Assembly: GCA_045537905.1 (NCBI GenBank)
Contig: JAZSQJ010000053.1
Span: 1-64,000 of the forward strand
Source: SIG636 sp045537905
GTDB taxonomy: Bacteria; Bacillota; Clostridia; Oscillospirales; CAG-382
Reading direction: 5' to 3'
DNA: 64,000 nucleotides
The notes under the pieces are model-generated. The model had not been told where the DNA came from, did not search any database, and saw only the letters and a program-made list of their open reading frames with translations. A program made the position numbers and the translations under genes. Below are positions 43,348 to 51,889 of this stretch, piece by piece (positions within the stretch are counted from its first letter, which is position 1; every line of letters begins with the position of its first letter).

Positions 43348-44046
43348 ATGATATACGTATCTTCTGACTGGCACGGCTGCTCTCCGGATAAAATCAAGGA
43401 GCTGCTGGAGCAGGCAGGCTTTAATGACGGCGATTATCTTTTTGTGCTGGGCGACGTTATAGACCGTGGCGAGCATTCCGTAGAGCTGCTTAAATATCTG
43501 ATGGAAGCTCCTAATATGGAGCTTATTTTAGGCAATCACGAGGCACTTATGCTGGCAAACGATTGGCTCTTTGAGGAAATAAGAGAGGATAACCTTGACA
43601 ACGTAAACGCCTACAGGCTGTCCGTGTACGAGGACTGGATGCTAAACGGAGGCGGTACTACCCTTGAAGCCCTTCGCAAGGAAAGCGACGAAACAAGAAA
43701 GGCAATACTGGAGTTTTTAAGGGAATGCCCCCTTTACGATGCTGTAAGCGTTGGCGGCAGGGACTTTGTGCTGGTGCACGGAGGTTTGGGCGGATACCGC
43801 CCCGACAAGAAAATGGAGGAGTATTTACCGGCAGAGCTTCTGGAGGAAAGGCCCTTCGGCGACACCGAGTATTCTACGGAGTTTACCACTATAATCGGAC
43901 ACACTCCCAGTCATTACTTCGGCAAAAAGTACTATAACCAAATAGTAAAAACCCCTACTTGGATAGACGTAGATACAGGTGCCGCCGGCGGCAGAAACCC
44001 CTGTTTACTACGCCTTGACGATATGAAGGAGTTTTATATCTGGTAA
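43348..44046 (+). CDS. PPP-type serine/threonine protein phosphatase-like protein
   Basis: 232 residues. Motifs SDWHG, LGDVIDRGEHS, LGNHE, VHGGLGGY and IGHTP are in the order of the PPP/ApaH/PrpA family of two-metal phosphatases. Cytosolic. AGGAGG ribosome site. It could be a protein phosphatase or a dinucleotide tetraphosphatase; the sequence does not decide. Confidence 0.85.
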   Translation: MIYVSSDWHGCSPDKIKELLEQAGFNDGDYLFVLGDVIDRGEHSVELLKYLMEAPNMELILGNHEALMLANDWLFEEIREDNLDNVNAYRLSVYEDWMLNGGGTTLEALRKESDETRKAILEFLRECPLYDAVSVGGRDFVLVHGGLGGYRPDKKMEEYLPAELLEERPFGDTEYSTEFTTIIGHTPSHYFGKKYYNQIVKTPTWIDVDTGAAGGRNPCLLRLDDMKEFYIW

Positions 44047-44077
44047 CAAAAAAACCGCCGTCGGCGGTTTTTTTGTT
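44045..44077. terminator. bidirectional terminator
   Basis: Stem AACAAAAAAACCGCC/GGCGGTTTTTTTGTT around GTC, with A- and T-runs at the ends, between convergent genes. Confidence 0.93.
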
Positions 44078-44114
44078 AAGAAATATCAAGTAAATTTGTA
44101 ACTTTCTCCTTAAA

Positions 44115-45383
44115 CTATATAAGTCCTGCATCGTATTTAAGTATAGCAGCAGCATCAAGGTTATTAACAGCTCCGTCGCCGTTGTAGTCACCGTTGTCTA
44201 CCTCCGCAATAATTCCCGCGTCGTATTTAAGCACCACAGCCGCATCAAGGTTGCCTAAAGCAAGGTCACCGTTTGCATCACCTTTGGGCTGTACAAAATT
44301 AAAGGTTACAGGACTGTCTTTTAGCGATGAATTACCATATTCGGCTATTTTAACACCGTTCCATTTTTCCGCTGAGCCCGTGTAGTATACGTTTATCTTT
44401 GGACACTCGAAGAAAGCATAGGAGCCGATTATCTCAACACTCTCCGGAATAACTACTTGTTCAAGCTTTACGCACTTGAAGAATACCCCGTCGCCAAGGC
44501 TGGTTAAGGCAGAATTTATAATTACCTGCTCCAGATTGTAGCAGCTGTCAAACACCCGGTTGCCAATTTCGGTCACAGAAGAAGGCATAACTACTTTTTT
44601 AAGGCTGTAGCAGTCGTAGAACGCATGATGACCGATGGTGGTTACGGTAGAGGGTATAATTGCTTCACTAAAATTCAATAAACCGCTGAAGGCATATTCC
44701 GAAATAGCTTCTACCCCCTCGGGAATAACGCTTTTTCTGCATCCTGCAATTACTGTTTTGCTTGCTGTTTCTATGAGACAGTTGCCCTCGCTACGGTAAA
44801 AAGGGTTATCCTTATCAACGGTTATTTCCACAATGTGCCTTCCCGAAAATGCTCTGGAAGCGATAGATTTAACGTTTTTAGGTATGGTTAATCTAAGCAA
44901 ACTGCACCCCGAAAAAGCCGCTTCGCCTATGGTTTCTACACTTTCGGGGAGGTTAATAGGCCCTAAATCCTCGCACCAAAAAAAAGCATATTCTTCTATA
45001 ACCGTTAATGCATCGGGTAAAACAATCTCTTTCAACGAAGCGCATTTATAAAACGCCTCTTTGCCTATGCGTGTAACAGAATCAGGAAGTATTACTTTTG
45101 TTAAAACCATATGGGTTCTGAAAACACCATCCCCAACAGAAGTAACGCCTTCTTCGATTATCACCGTTTTAACTTTTTCCTTATCCCATTTAGGGTCAGG
45201 CTCAGGATAAGAATAGTACGTATCCATCTCGCCTTCGCCGCTTATGGTAAGGGTGCCTTCTTCGTCCAGCACCCAGTCAAGCTGACCCCATTTACCGCTT
45301 GTTGCTTCTTCTGCTGAAGCAAAGAATACGCCTACGTTAACGGTCAACAGCCAGCATAAAAGTATCGCAATAATTCTTTTCAT
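44115..45383 (-). CDS. secreted BspA-type leucine-rich repeat protein with dockerin
   Basis: 422 residues. Signal peptide at about 1-24 (cut near FASAEE). An N-terminal SGxGxM-type lead-in is followed by about nine LRR_5 repeats of the BspA kind (IPSTVTTIGHHAFYDCYSLKKV style). The last 60 residues are a type I dockerin: GDANGDLALGNLDAAVVLKY and GDYNGDGAVNNLDAAAILKY, each a Ca-binding loop plus helix. It should be exported and docked to a cohesin scaffold not in this window. The dockerin type is shared with the genes at 56933 and 58830. Confidence 0.88.
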   Translation of the reverse strand: MKRIIAILLCWLLTVNVGVFFASAEEATSGKWGQLDWVLDEEGTLTISGEGEMDTYYSYPEPDPKWDKEKVKTVIIEEGVTSVGDGVFRTHMVLTKVILPDSVTRIGKEAFYKCASLKEIVLPDALTVIEEYAFFWCEDLGPINLPESVETIGEAAFSGCSLLRLTIPKNVKSIASRAFSGRHIVEITVDKDNPFYRSEGNCLIETASKTVIAGCRKSVIPEGVEAISEYAFSGLLNFSEAIIPSTVTTIGHHAFYDCYSLKKVVMPSSVTEIGNRVFDSCYNLEQVIINSALTSLGDGVFFKCVKLEQVVIPESVEIIGSYAFFECPKINVYYTGSAEKWNGVKIAEYGNSSLKDSPVTFNFVQPKGDANGDLALGNLDAAVVLKYDAGIIAEVDNGDYNGDGAVNNLDAAAILKYDAGLI

Positions 45384-45636
45384 AATACTTTCTCCTTTTC
45401 AAAATTCATATCAGTCCTGCCTCTATGCTTAATACAATTGAAAACGCATTATTCCTAAATATTTTTTAGTGATGCTGTTGCGGCTCCTCTGCCGGGGCTT
45501 CATCAAAACAATCCCTTTTTCACTTTTGCCTTCCATTTACATAACGTCTAAAAGGGTAAAACCGTCCGGAAATAATTTAAGGTGTTTACAATTTGTTTAC
45601 AGCTTCAGGGGGGAATAATATTCGTTTATAAAGGCT

Positions 45637-47136
45637 TTAGGATTTAAGCAGTATTCTTATTATGATATAGTCGGTGGTGGTAATTACGCCGTCGCCGCTT
45701 ACGTCTGCTCTGGCAGCCATATCCTCACTCAGCTCTGTCTGTACGTTGCAGTACATTTTTATCAGAATATAGTCGTTGGCAGACAAGGAACCGTCATCGT
45801 CAATGTCACCTTCGATAACGGGTATGCTAAAGGCGTATTCCACCGTTACTCTCTGCATTAAATCGTTGGTAAAGTTAGGGGTGTTGTTTACGTCAAGGGT
45901 AAAGCTACCTTTTTCATACTTCATACCGTAAATGTAAAAATAGTCCCCCATAGATAAATCGGGCTCGTAGGCTTTGTAGCTTCTGCCCTTGGCAGGACTG
46001 TAGGCGTAAACCGCCTCGGGTACGGAGTAAAACAGCACCTCGCCGTCAGAGGCAAGACAGCTCATATTTCCGCTCCAGTAGGAGCTTTCTCCTGCCATCC
46101 ATTTATCGTCTATGGTAACAAGAGTGTCACCCCCGTAGGTCTTAAGCTCGCCTACAGAGCTGTCGATGTAGTATACGGTACCGTCCAAAAGCTGAAAGGA
46201 GGCAGCAGAGCTTTGCCAGAAATAGCTGTCAAAGCTTTTGTCTGCAGGGGTAGTGTCGTAATCGTTGGCGTTATGTCCGTTTGCCATCATATACTCGGTA
46301 GAAACCAAAAAATAGTTATGTCCCACCTTGCCTGCCACGTCCCATTCCGTACCGCTCCATATAGGGTCGTCGTAGGTTACGTCCACGTGGTAGTAGTTGC
46401 CGTTTACGTAAACGATGTTCCAGGCGTGGTTAAGGGCAGTGGAAACACAGATATAGGAGGGAATATCCAGCTTCTCCAGCATATAAGTGTATGCCGCCGC
46501 ATAGCCCTGGCAAACCGCATCGCCTATAACCATAGCACCGTAAATACTGTGGGAGGTCAAAAATGCGGGGTCAGCGGTGTCCTCGATGAGGGTGTACTCG
46601 CAAAAATATGCAAGCCTGTCGTGAACAAGCAAAGCCTTTTGCACGTCGTCCAGAGCATTGTTGCCCTTCAAATCGCTGACCATTGCCTCGGCGCCCTGGT
46701 CAATCTCTGCCAGCATAGAGGCATAGGTATCGGCATCGTAATGATACTGGGGTGTAATGTAGCCTATGGTGCCGGAGTAAACAGGCCCGTAGCTAAAGGT
46801 ATTAACGTGGAAAATCAAAGGCATCTTGCTAAAAATCAAGCTGGCAAGGGCGTTTATATTCTCGGTGTTTCTGGGGATTTTGAAGCTGCTCAGCGATATG
46901 TATGAAGCAAAGGAGCTAAGCTGTTCTTCCAGATAATCCGTCAAAGCGTCAACGTCAACACTTGAGGAAAAGGCAAGGGGAGCCAGATCGCCGCTTAACA
47001 CAGCCCTTGCGCTAAGGGTCATATCCAAGGCGTCGGGTGAGATGGCTGCACCTACAGCCACAGGTGAAGCACCAAGCAGCAACACGGTGGCAAGTAATAC
47101 TCCCAAAAGTCTGATGCTATGCAATTTCCGTTTCAT
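45637..47136 (-). CDS. secreted transglutaminase-like protein with dockerin
   Basis: About 499 residues. Signal peptide about 1-33. A transglutaminase/protease-like core carries the triad in GDAVCQGYAAAY (Cys), LNHAWNIV (His) and YHVDVTYDDP (Asp). A beta-rich region follows. The C terminus is a dockerin with DDDGSLSANDYILIK and SGDGVITTTDYIIIR, of a different type from the NLDA group. The frame opens at 47172; GGGAGGG sets ATG at 47136. Likely acts on extracellular proteins or peptides (inference). Confidence 0.86.
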   Translation of the reverse strand: MKRKLHSIRLLGVLLATVLLLGASPVAVGAAISPDALDMTLSARAVLSGDLAPLAFSSSVDVDALTDYLEEQLSSFASYISLSSFKIPRNTENINALASLIFSKMPLIFHVNTFSYGPVYSGTIGYITPQYHYDADTYASMLAEIDQGAEAMVSDLKGNNALDDVQKALLVHDRLAYFCEYTLIEDTADPAFLTSHSIYGAMVIGDAVCQGYAAAYTYMLEKLDIPSYICVSTALNHAWNIVYVNGNYYHVDVTYDDPIWSGTEWDVAGKVGHNYFLVSTEYMMANGHNANDYDTTPADKSFDSYFWQSSAASFQLLDGTVYYIDSSVGELKTYGGDTLVTIDDKWMAGESSYWSGNMSCLASDGEVLFYSVPEAVYAYSPAKGRSYKAYEPDLSMGDYFYIYGMKYEKGSFTLDVNNTPNFTNDLMQRVTVEYAFSIPVIEGDIDDDGSLSANDYILIKMYCNVQTELSEDMAARADVSGDGVITTTDYIIIRILLKS

Positions 47137-47191
47137 AATAAACCCTCCCGTAAATTTCAAACCGTAAAACAAAGCACGGAAAAACTACAGC

Positions 47192-47247
47192 TTATACAAT
47201 TATATATTATCAAATAGATTTATACAATTATATATTATCAAATAGAT
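47192..47247. repeat. perfect 28-bp tandem duplication in a promoter
   Basis: Two exact 28-bp units, 47192-47219 and 47220-47247. On the minus strand each unit includes a TAATAT -10 sequence; only the one nearer the -35 has correct spacing. Confidence 0.9.
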
Positions 47248-47260
47248 GGTTTTTTGTCAA
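47232..47260 (-). promoter_or_regulatory. promoter of the transglutaminase-dockerin gene
   Basis: Minus-strand TTGACA (47255-47260), 17-bp spacer, TAATAT (47232-47237). The spacer end and -10 lie in the second unit of the tandem repeat, so the leader carries an extra 28 bases. Confidence 0.8.
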
Positions 47261-47331
47261 TGATAAACATAAAATTAATTAATCGTCCTTGTTTTTTAGC
47301 TTAAATAATTAAAATACTGCCCTTTTTGCCC

Positions 47332-47360
47332 TTGACTAAAAAGGAAAGTGATGTTATACT
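47332..47360 (+). promoter_or_regulatory. promoter of the C39/SLH/dockerin gene
   Basis: TTGACT (47332-47337), 17-bp spacer, TATACT (47355-47360), 63 bp before the ATG. Confidence 0.8.
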
Positions 47361-47423
47361 GCTATTGTGTATGAAAATAATTCGATTTGCCTTTATATGG
47401 CATTTCGGTAAAGGAGTTATACT

Positions 47424-49370
47424 ATGCGTATCATCAAAAAGTCCCTGTCGATGTTGCTTGCACTGTGTATGCTTGTTTCTATGTGTACGTTTTTTGCGAC
47501 AGAAGCAGCTGCGGTTACCCCTCTTGGGTGCCTGGTGCAAACAGAGGCTCAGTGGAAAAACTATTATTACGGTACAGGCAACCTGTACTATACAGGCTGC
47601 GGTATCTTTTCTCTTGTAAACGCCGTTGGTTACCTTACCGGTAAGCGTATGAGCGTTACTTCAACCGCCCAGTGGTTCCACGATATAGGCGGCTACAACG
47701 TTACAGGCGGCGAGGGTACGTACCGCACCGTCGTATATCCCAAGGTACAGGCAAAATACGGCAGTACATACGGCTTTACCGTGGACTGCGGCAGCGGCAA
47801 TTCGGGCTATTGGTCCACCTCTGCCAGCACGGTTCTTAAAAACCACCTTGCAAAGGGTGGCGTTGCGGTAGGCCACGTACCCGGTCACTTTATTGCTTTG
47901 GTAGGCTACAATTCCAGCACCAACAAGTTCCACGTGTACGACAGTGCTCCTTCCAGTGCCCGCGGTACTCTCAGCGGCTACGGTAACGCCTGGTTAACAC
48001 AAGCGCAGCTGGCAACGGGTAAAATGGACCTGGACTGGTTCTGCCTCCTTTCCGCTACCTCTACCGAGCCTGAGGTTGTGTGGACGACGGGTGAGTACAC
48101 TATGCTTGGTGCAAAGCACCTGCGTGACAGCGCCTCCGCTACCTACAACACCTTGGTGACTGTTCCCGTGGGCGAGGTTATGTCTGTAACTAAGATAGTA
48201 AACAAAACCTACGGCTACACCCAGTACGGTGACTTTGTGGGCTACATCTATCTTGATGAGGACGTAAAACGCACGGGCAACCTTAATACCGACCGTCTTA
48301 CCAGCTTTACCTGCTCTGACGTAAGATATATTGATAACGATTACACTGCCTCTTGGAGTGACGTGGTAGGCGCATCGGGCTACCGCTACAAGGTAATCCA
48401 GCTTGAGGGTGAGCCTAATCCCGGTGATAGTAACGAGTCTGCTAATGCAACCGTTTTGGTAGACAGCACCAAATACATTACCCAAACTCTTTCCACCACC
48501 ATTCCTGCCGCAAAGATGAGCAAGGGCAAGTACCTTAAGATAGCGGTAGAAACCGTATTCCCCGACGGCAGTATGTGGAACACTATGTACGTTACCCCTG
48601 CAGGCGTTCCCTTTACCGATATCAGCATCAGTTCCTGGATGTATGACCCCGTAGTATACTGCTACGAAACGGGTCTTCTTACGGGCGTTAGCTCCACAAC
48701 CTTCGACCCTAACTCCGGTGTAAATATGGCAATGCTGGCAACGGTCGTTCACCGTGCCGCAGGCTCTCCCGAGCCTTCTGCCGATACGGTTATGCCTTAC
48801 GCCAACGTTACGAGCGACAAATGGTATTACAAGTCCGTTCTTTGGTGCGTAGAGCAGGGCGTTCTCCGCGTGGACGAAATTCCCGCCTTTGACTATGCGG
48901 CTCTTGCCAACCGTGAAACTGCTATTAAGTTCTTCTACCGCATGGCAGACCGCATCCGCAAAAACGATAAGGAGCTTGACGACACTACCCTTAGCGTGTT
49001 TACAGACGCAAGTGAGATAAGCGACGACTGCCGTGTTGCCGTTACCTGGGCAGTTACCAAGGGCGTTATCACAGGCAGCAGCGGCAAACTCAACCCTGCA
49101 GACAACAGTACGAGAGTACAGCTTGCGGCTATGCTTCAGAAGTTTGATATGTTCCTTGCCGACGTAGATGCTGTATACAATCCCATAACCAAGGGCGACG
49201 TAAACAACAACGGTAATATCGACACCGCTGACTATATTTCCTTGAGAGCGCACCTTGCCGAGATATCAAAAATCTCTGCCGCCTTTGAGGAGGCTGCCGA
49301 CTACGACGGTGACAAAGTTATAAGCTCCAGCGACTATATTATGCTAAAGTTGGCAATGATGGGCAAATAA
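47424..49370 (+). CDS. secreted C39-like peptidase with SLH repeats and dockerin
   Basis: 648 residues. Signal peptide about 1-30. A papain-like C39_2 domain (about 35-200) shows Cys in YTGCGIFSLVN and His in GHVPGHFIALVGY. A beta-rich middle follows (about 210-390). Three SLH-like repeats (about 393-585) read VPFTDISISSWMYDPVVYC, MPYANVTSDKWYYKSVLWC and a third ending in MLQKF. The end is a dockerin (GDVNNNGNIDTADYISLRA, YDGDKVISSSDYIMLK). SLH binds wall polymers and dockerin binds cohesin, so the protein has two anchoring devices. AAGGAG ribosome site. Confidence 0.86.
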   Translation: MRIIKKSLSMLLALCMLVSMCTFFATEAAAVTPLGCLVQTEAQWKNYYYGTGNLYYTGCGIFSLVNAVGYLTGKRMSVTSTAQWFHDIGGYNVTGGEGTYRTVVYPKVQAKYGSTYGFTVDCGSGNSGYWSTSASTVLKNHLAKGGVAVGHVPGHFIALVGYNSSTNKFHVYDSAPSSARGTLSGYGNAWLTQAQLATGKMDLDWFCLLSATSTEPEVVWTTGEYTMLGAKHLRDSASATYNTLVTVPVGEVMSVTKIVNKTYGYTQYGDFVGYIYLDEDVKRTGNLNTDRLTSFTCSDVRYIDNDYTASWSDVVGASGYRYKVIQLEGEPNPGDSNESANATVLVDSTKYITQTLSTTIPAAKMSKGKYLKIAVETVFPDGSMWNTMYVTPAGVPFTDISISSWMYDPVVYCYETGLLTGVSSTTFDPNSGVNMAMLATVVHRAAGSPEPSADTVMPYANVTSDKWYYKSVLWCVEQGVLRVDEIPAFDYAALANRETAIKFFYRMADRIRKNDKELDDTTLSVFTDASEISDDCRVAVTWAVTKGVITGSSGKLNPADNSTRVQLAAMLQKFDMFLADVDAVYNPITKGDVNNNGNIDTADYISLRAHLAEISKISAAFEEAADYDGDKVISSSDYIMLKLAMMGK

Positions 49371-49397
49371 GCTCCGAAACATAGGTCGACGATAATA

Positions 49398-49431
49398 TAT
49401 GCCTCTCGTAGCAACGGGAGGCATAGTTTTT
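49398..49431 (+). terminator. terminator of the C39/SLH/dockerin gene
   Basis: TATGCCTC/GAGGCATA stem, extended inside by CGT/ACG, followed by GTTTTT. Confidence 0.88.
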
Positions 49432-49444
49432 GTGATTAGCTGTT

Positions 49445-50779
49445 ATGGAAAAACAAATAAAAGACAAAATATTTACATACCGTATAGCAGGCGGCAACTA
49501 TGTAATAATTACGGGTATTTGCGGGACAGAGGGCTTGATAGAGTTCAACCCGGACGGAGACGGGTGCTTCAAGCACCGTATAGAGATACCGGAGCTTATA
49601 GAAAACCTGCCTGTGATGGGTGTACTTTGCAAGGGGATAGATATAGCCTTAGAGGGGGATAGCCGCTACCGTCACGACGGCAGTAGCGTAATAGACCTGC
49701 ACCTGCCTCAGTATACGTATTTTGGCGGCTTTGGCAGGGTGCAAACCAAGGTAGGCTATCTGTACCCAAATTACAATCTGCACTACTATCAACGAAGCAT
49801 CTGTTATCTGCATTGCAAAAACGGCACCGCTTCCTTTTACGCCAAGCCCTCGGAGGGCAACACTTGCCGTATAGTCTGTATCACCGCAGAGGATGGGAGC
49901 ACAGCCTTGGAAATCCCTGCTGCTATCTGCGGCTACGTTCCCACGGCAATCGCCGAGGGCAGTACCTGTCTCCTTCCCGATAGCCTTACGGAGCTAAGGC
50001 TTGGCTCTGCTATAGAGCGTATAGGAAAGGATTGCTTTACGGGTCTGCCACGCCTTGGCAAGGTATACCTTGGCGAAAAAACCGTGCATATATCGGAGGG
50101 TGCCTTTTCCTATTACGGGGAAAGCTACAAAAACTCCCTCATAAAGGTTCCAACGCTGAGGGTGTATTATCAAGGGTTGCCCATAGTGGAGGATGGTGCG
50201 TTTCGCCGTGTAGCCAACGTCTGGGTAGAGGACGAGGGCTTTGTCGGTAACTACATCCGCTACAAAATCCAAGGCGTCAACTACAGCGTAGACCTTGCTC
50301 CTCTTGTGAAGGAGGAGCTTAACGTGGAGGGTGGCGTCCTTAAAAGATGCACGGGCTTCCCGCGCCACGTCAAGCTGCCGGAAGGCGTTGTAAGCATTGC
50401 TTCTTATGCTTTTGCAGGTAATGCCTGTATGGAAACGGCAGAGCTTCCGCAGGGGCTTAAGGAAATAGGAGAGGCAGCTTTTAAGGGATGCACCGCCCTA
50501 AGGGAGATAAGCATACCCGAGGGGGTAGAGAAGATAGGCAGGTCTGCCTTTGAGGATTGCTGTAGCTTGGAAAAAGTAATTCTGCCCAAGGGGCTGAAAA
50601 CCGTGGCAGAGCGTAGCTTCAAGGGTAGCGCCATCAGGGAAATAAAGCTGCCCGACGGCTTGCGAAGTATAAGGTGCCAAGCCTTTGCAAATTGCAAAAA
50701 TCTAAAGATGCCCAGGCTTCCCAAGGGTGCCGTGGCAGACGTCTACGCCTTTGATAATTATATGGAGGCTAATAAGTAA
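49445..50779 (+). CDS. cytosolic leucine-rich repeat (BspA-like) protein
   Basis: 444 residues with no signal peptide. An N-terminal region of about 180 residues without recognised domain precedes LRR_5 repeats (LTELRLGSAIERIGKDCF; LPQGLKEIGEAAFKGCTALRE and several more). No dockerin. The ribosome site is weak. It begins a run of plus-strand genes to 54506; its role is unknown. Confidence 0.75.
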   Translation: MEKQIKDKIFTYRIAGGNYVIITGICGTEGLIEFNPDGDGCFKHRIEIPELIENLPVMGVLCKGIDIALEGDSRYRHDGSSVIDLHLPQYTYFGGFGRVQTKVGYLYPNYNLHYYQRSICYLHCKNGTASFYAKPSEGNTCRIVCITAEDGSTALEIPAAICGYVPTAIAEGSTCLLPDSLTELRLGSAIERIGKDCFTGLPRLGKVYLGEKTVHISEGAFSYYGESYKNSLIKVPTLRVYYQGLPIVEDGAFRRVANVWVEDEGFVGNYIRYKIQGVNYSVDLAPLVKEELNVEGGVLKRCTGFPRHVKLPEGVVSIASYAFAGNACMETAELPQGLKEIGEAAFKGCTALREISIPEGVEKIGRSAFEDCCSLEKVILPKGLKTVAERSFKGSAIREIKLPDGLRSIRCQAFANCKNLKMPRLPKGAVADVYAFDNYMEANK

Positions 50780-50785
50780 ACGGTA

Positions 50786-50814
50786 TTTACAAGAGCGCTT
50801 AAATGTGATAAAAT
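50786..50814 (+). promoter_or_regulatory. promoter before the PQ-loop gene
   Basis: TTTACA (50786-50791), 17-bp spacer, TAAAAT (50809-50814), 32 bp before the ATG. Confidence 0.75.
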
Positions 50815-50845
50815 AAGAAGAAATCAAAAACTAAGGAGAAAAAAC

Positions 50846-51145
50846 ATGGCAGAGATTTTAGAGATAATGATGATACTTAGCTTTGGTGCCTCCTGGCCCC
50901 TTAACGTTATTAAGTCCTATAAGGCAAGGACAACCAAGGGTAAAAGTCTTGGCTTTTTACTGCTTATATTCTTTGGCTACGTGGCAGGCATCGCCTCCAA
51001 GTTTGCCAATGCGGAATATATGGCGGCGTTCAGCCAGAAATGGTACGTGCTTTTCTTCTACTTCCTCAACATAATTATGGTTGGCGCAGACCTTGTGCTT
51101 TACGCAAGAAACTATAAGCTGGACAAAAAGCAGGGCAACAAATAG
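50846..51145 (+). CDS. PQ-loop/SemiSWEET-like small membrane protein
   Basis: 99 residues with three predicted helices (about 7-25, 38-57, 66-88). SWPLNVIKSYKARTTKGKSLG fits the PQ-loop pattern (SWxxQxxKxxKxKxxxGxS). SemiSWEETs dimerise to move sugars; the Q of the motif is N here, so transport is inferred. AAGGAG ribosome site. The hydrolase gene follows after 9 bp. Confidence 0.8.
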   Translation: MAEILEIMMILSFGASWPLNVIKSYKARTTKGKSLGFLLLIFFGYVAGIASKFANAEYMAAFSQKWYVLFFYFLNIIMVGADLVLYARNYKLDKKQGNK

Positions 51146-51154
51146 GATAAAGCT

Positions 51155-51889
51155 ATGGAAAAAATTATAAATATTGATAACCTGTCCGGCTTTGCCTACT
51201 GTAACCATAAAATATGCAATAAGCCGATAAAGGGGATAGCCATATCCTTTTTCGGACTGGGCGGCTGTACTATGTTTGCAGAGGAAACCGAGGACGGTAA
51301 AAAGTATGCGGAAAAGGGCATTCTTCTCCTCGTCCCTTACCAAAATCCCTGGGCGTGGATGAACAGGCAAACGGTGGATTACACGGACGAGCTGGTAGAC
51401 GTGCTTTTTGATGCCTACAACCTGCCCGAGGATACGCCGATTGTATCTACGGGCGGCAGTATGGGCGGTCTGTCTGCCCTTGTTTACACCTATTACGCCA
51501 AGCGTACACCCGTGGCGTGCGTTGCAAACTGCCCTGTGTGTGACTTACCCTACCATTATACCGAGCGTGTGGATCTGCCCCGCACCCTGTACAGTGCCTT
51601 CGGCAGCTACGAGGGTACGATGGAGCAGGCGCTACGCAGTGCCTCTCCCTTGCACCTTGTTGACATAATGCCTAAAGCTACTGCCTATTACGTTTTCCAT
51701 TGCGAGGAGGACAAGGCGGTAAACAAGGCGATGCACAGCGACCGTTTTGTTAAGGAGCTGCAAAAAGAACATTTCGTAAAGTACTACGCCGTACCCGAAA
51801 GAGGGCATTGCGACCTGACGGAGGAAATGCGTTTACTTTATACAAGCCACGTTGTTAATTCAATAATAGGGGACAAAGACAATGCTTAA
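51155..51889 (+). CDS. alpha/beta hydrolase (prolyl oligopeptidase-like)
   Basis: 244 residues, no signal peptide. Nucleophile elbow GGSMGG, acid in HCEEDKAVN, and catalytic His in ERGHCDL give a full triad. Likely an esterase or peptidase of small substrates in the cytosol. It overlaps the following lipoprotein gene by 8 bp. Confidence 0.82.
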   Translation: MEKIINIDNLSGFAYCNHKICNKPIKGIAISFFGLGGCTMFAEETEDGKKYAEKGILLLVPYQNPWAWMNRQTVDYTDELVDVLFDAYNLPEDTPIVSTGGSMGGLSALVYTYYAKRTPVACVANCPVCDLPYHYTERVDLPRTLYSAFGSYEGTMEQALRSASPLHLVDIMPKATAYYVFHCEEDKAVNKAMHSDRFVKELQKEHFVKYYAVPERGHCDLTEEMRLLYTSHVVNSIIGDKDNA

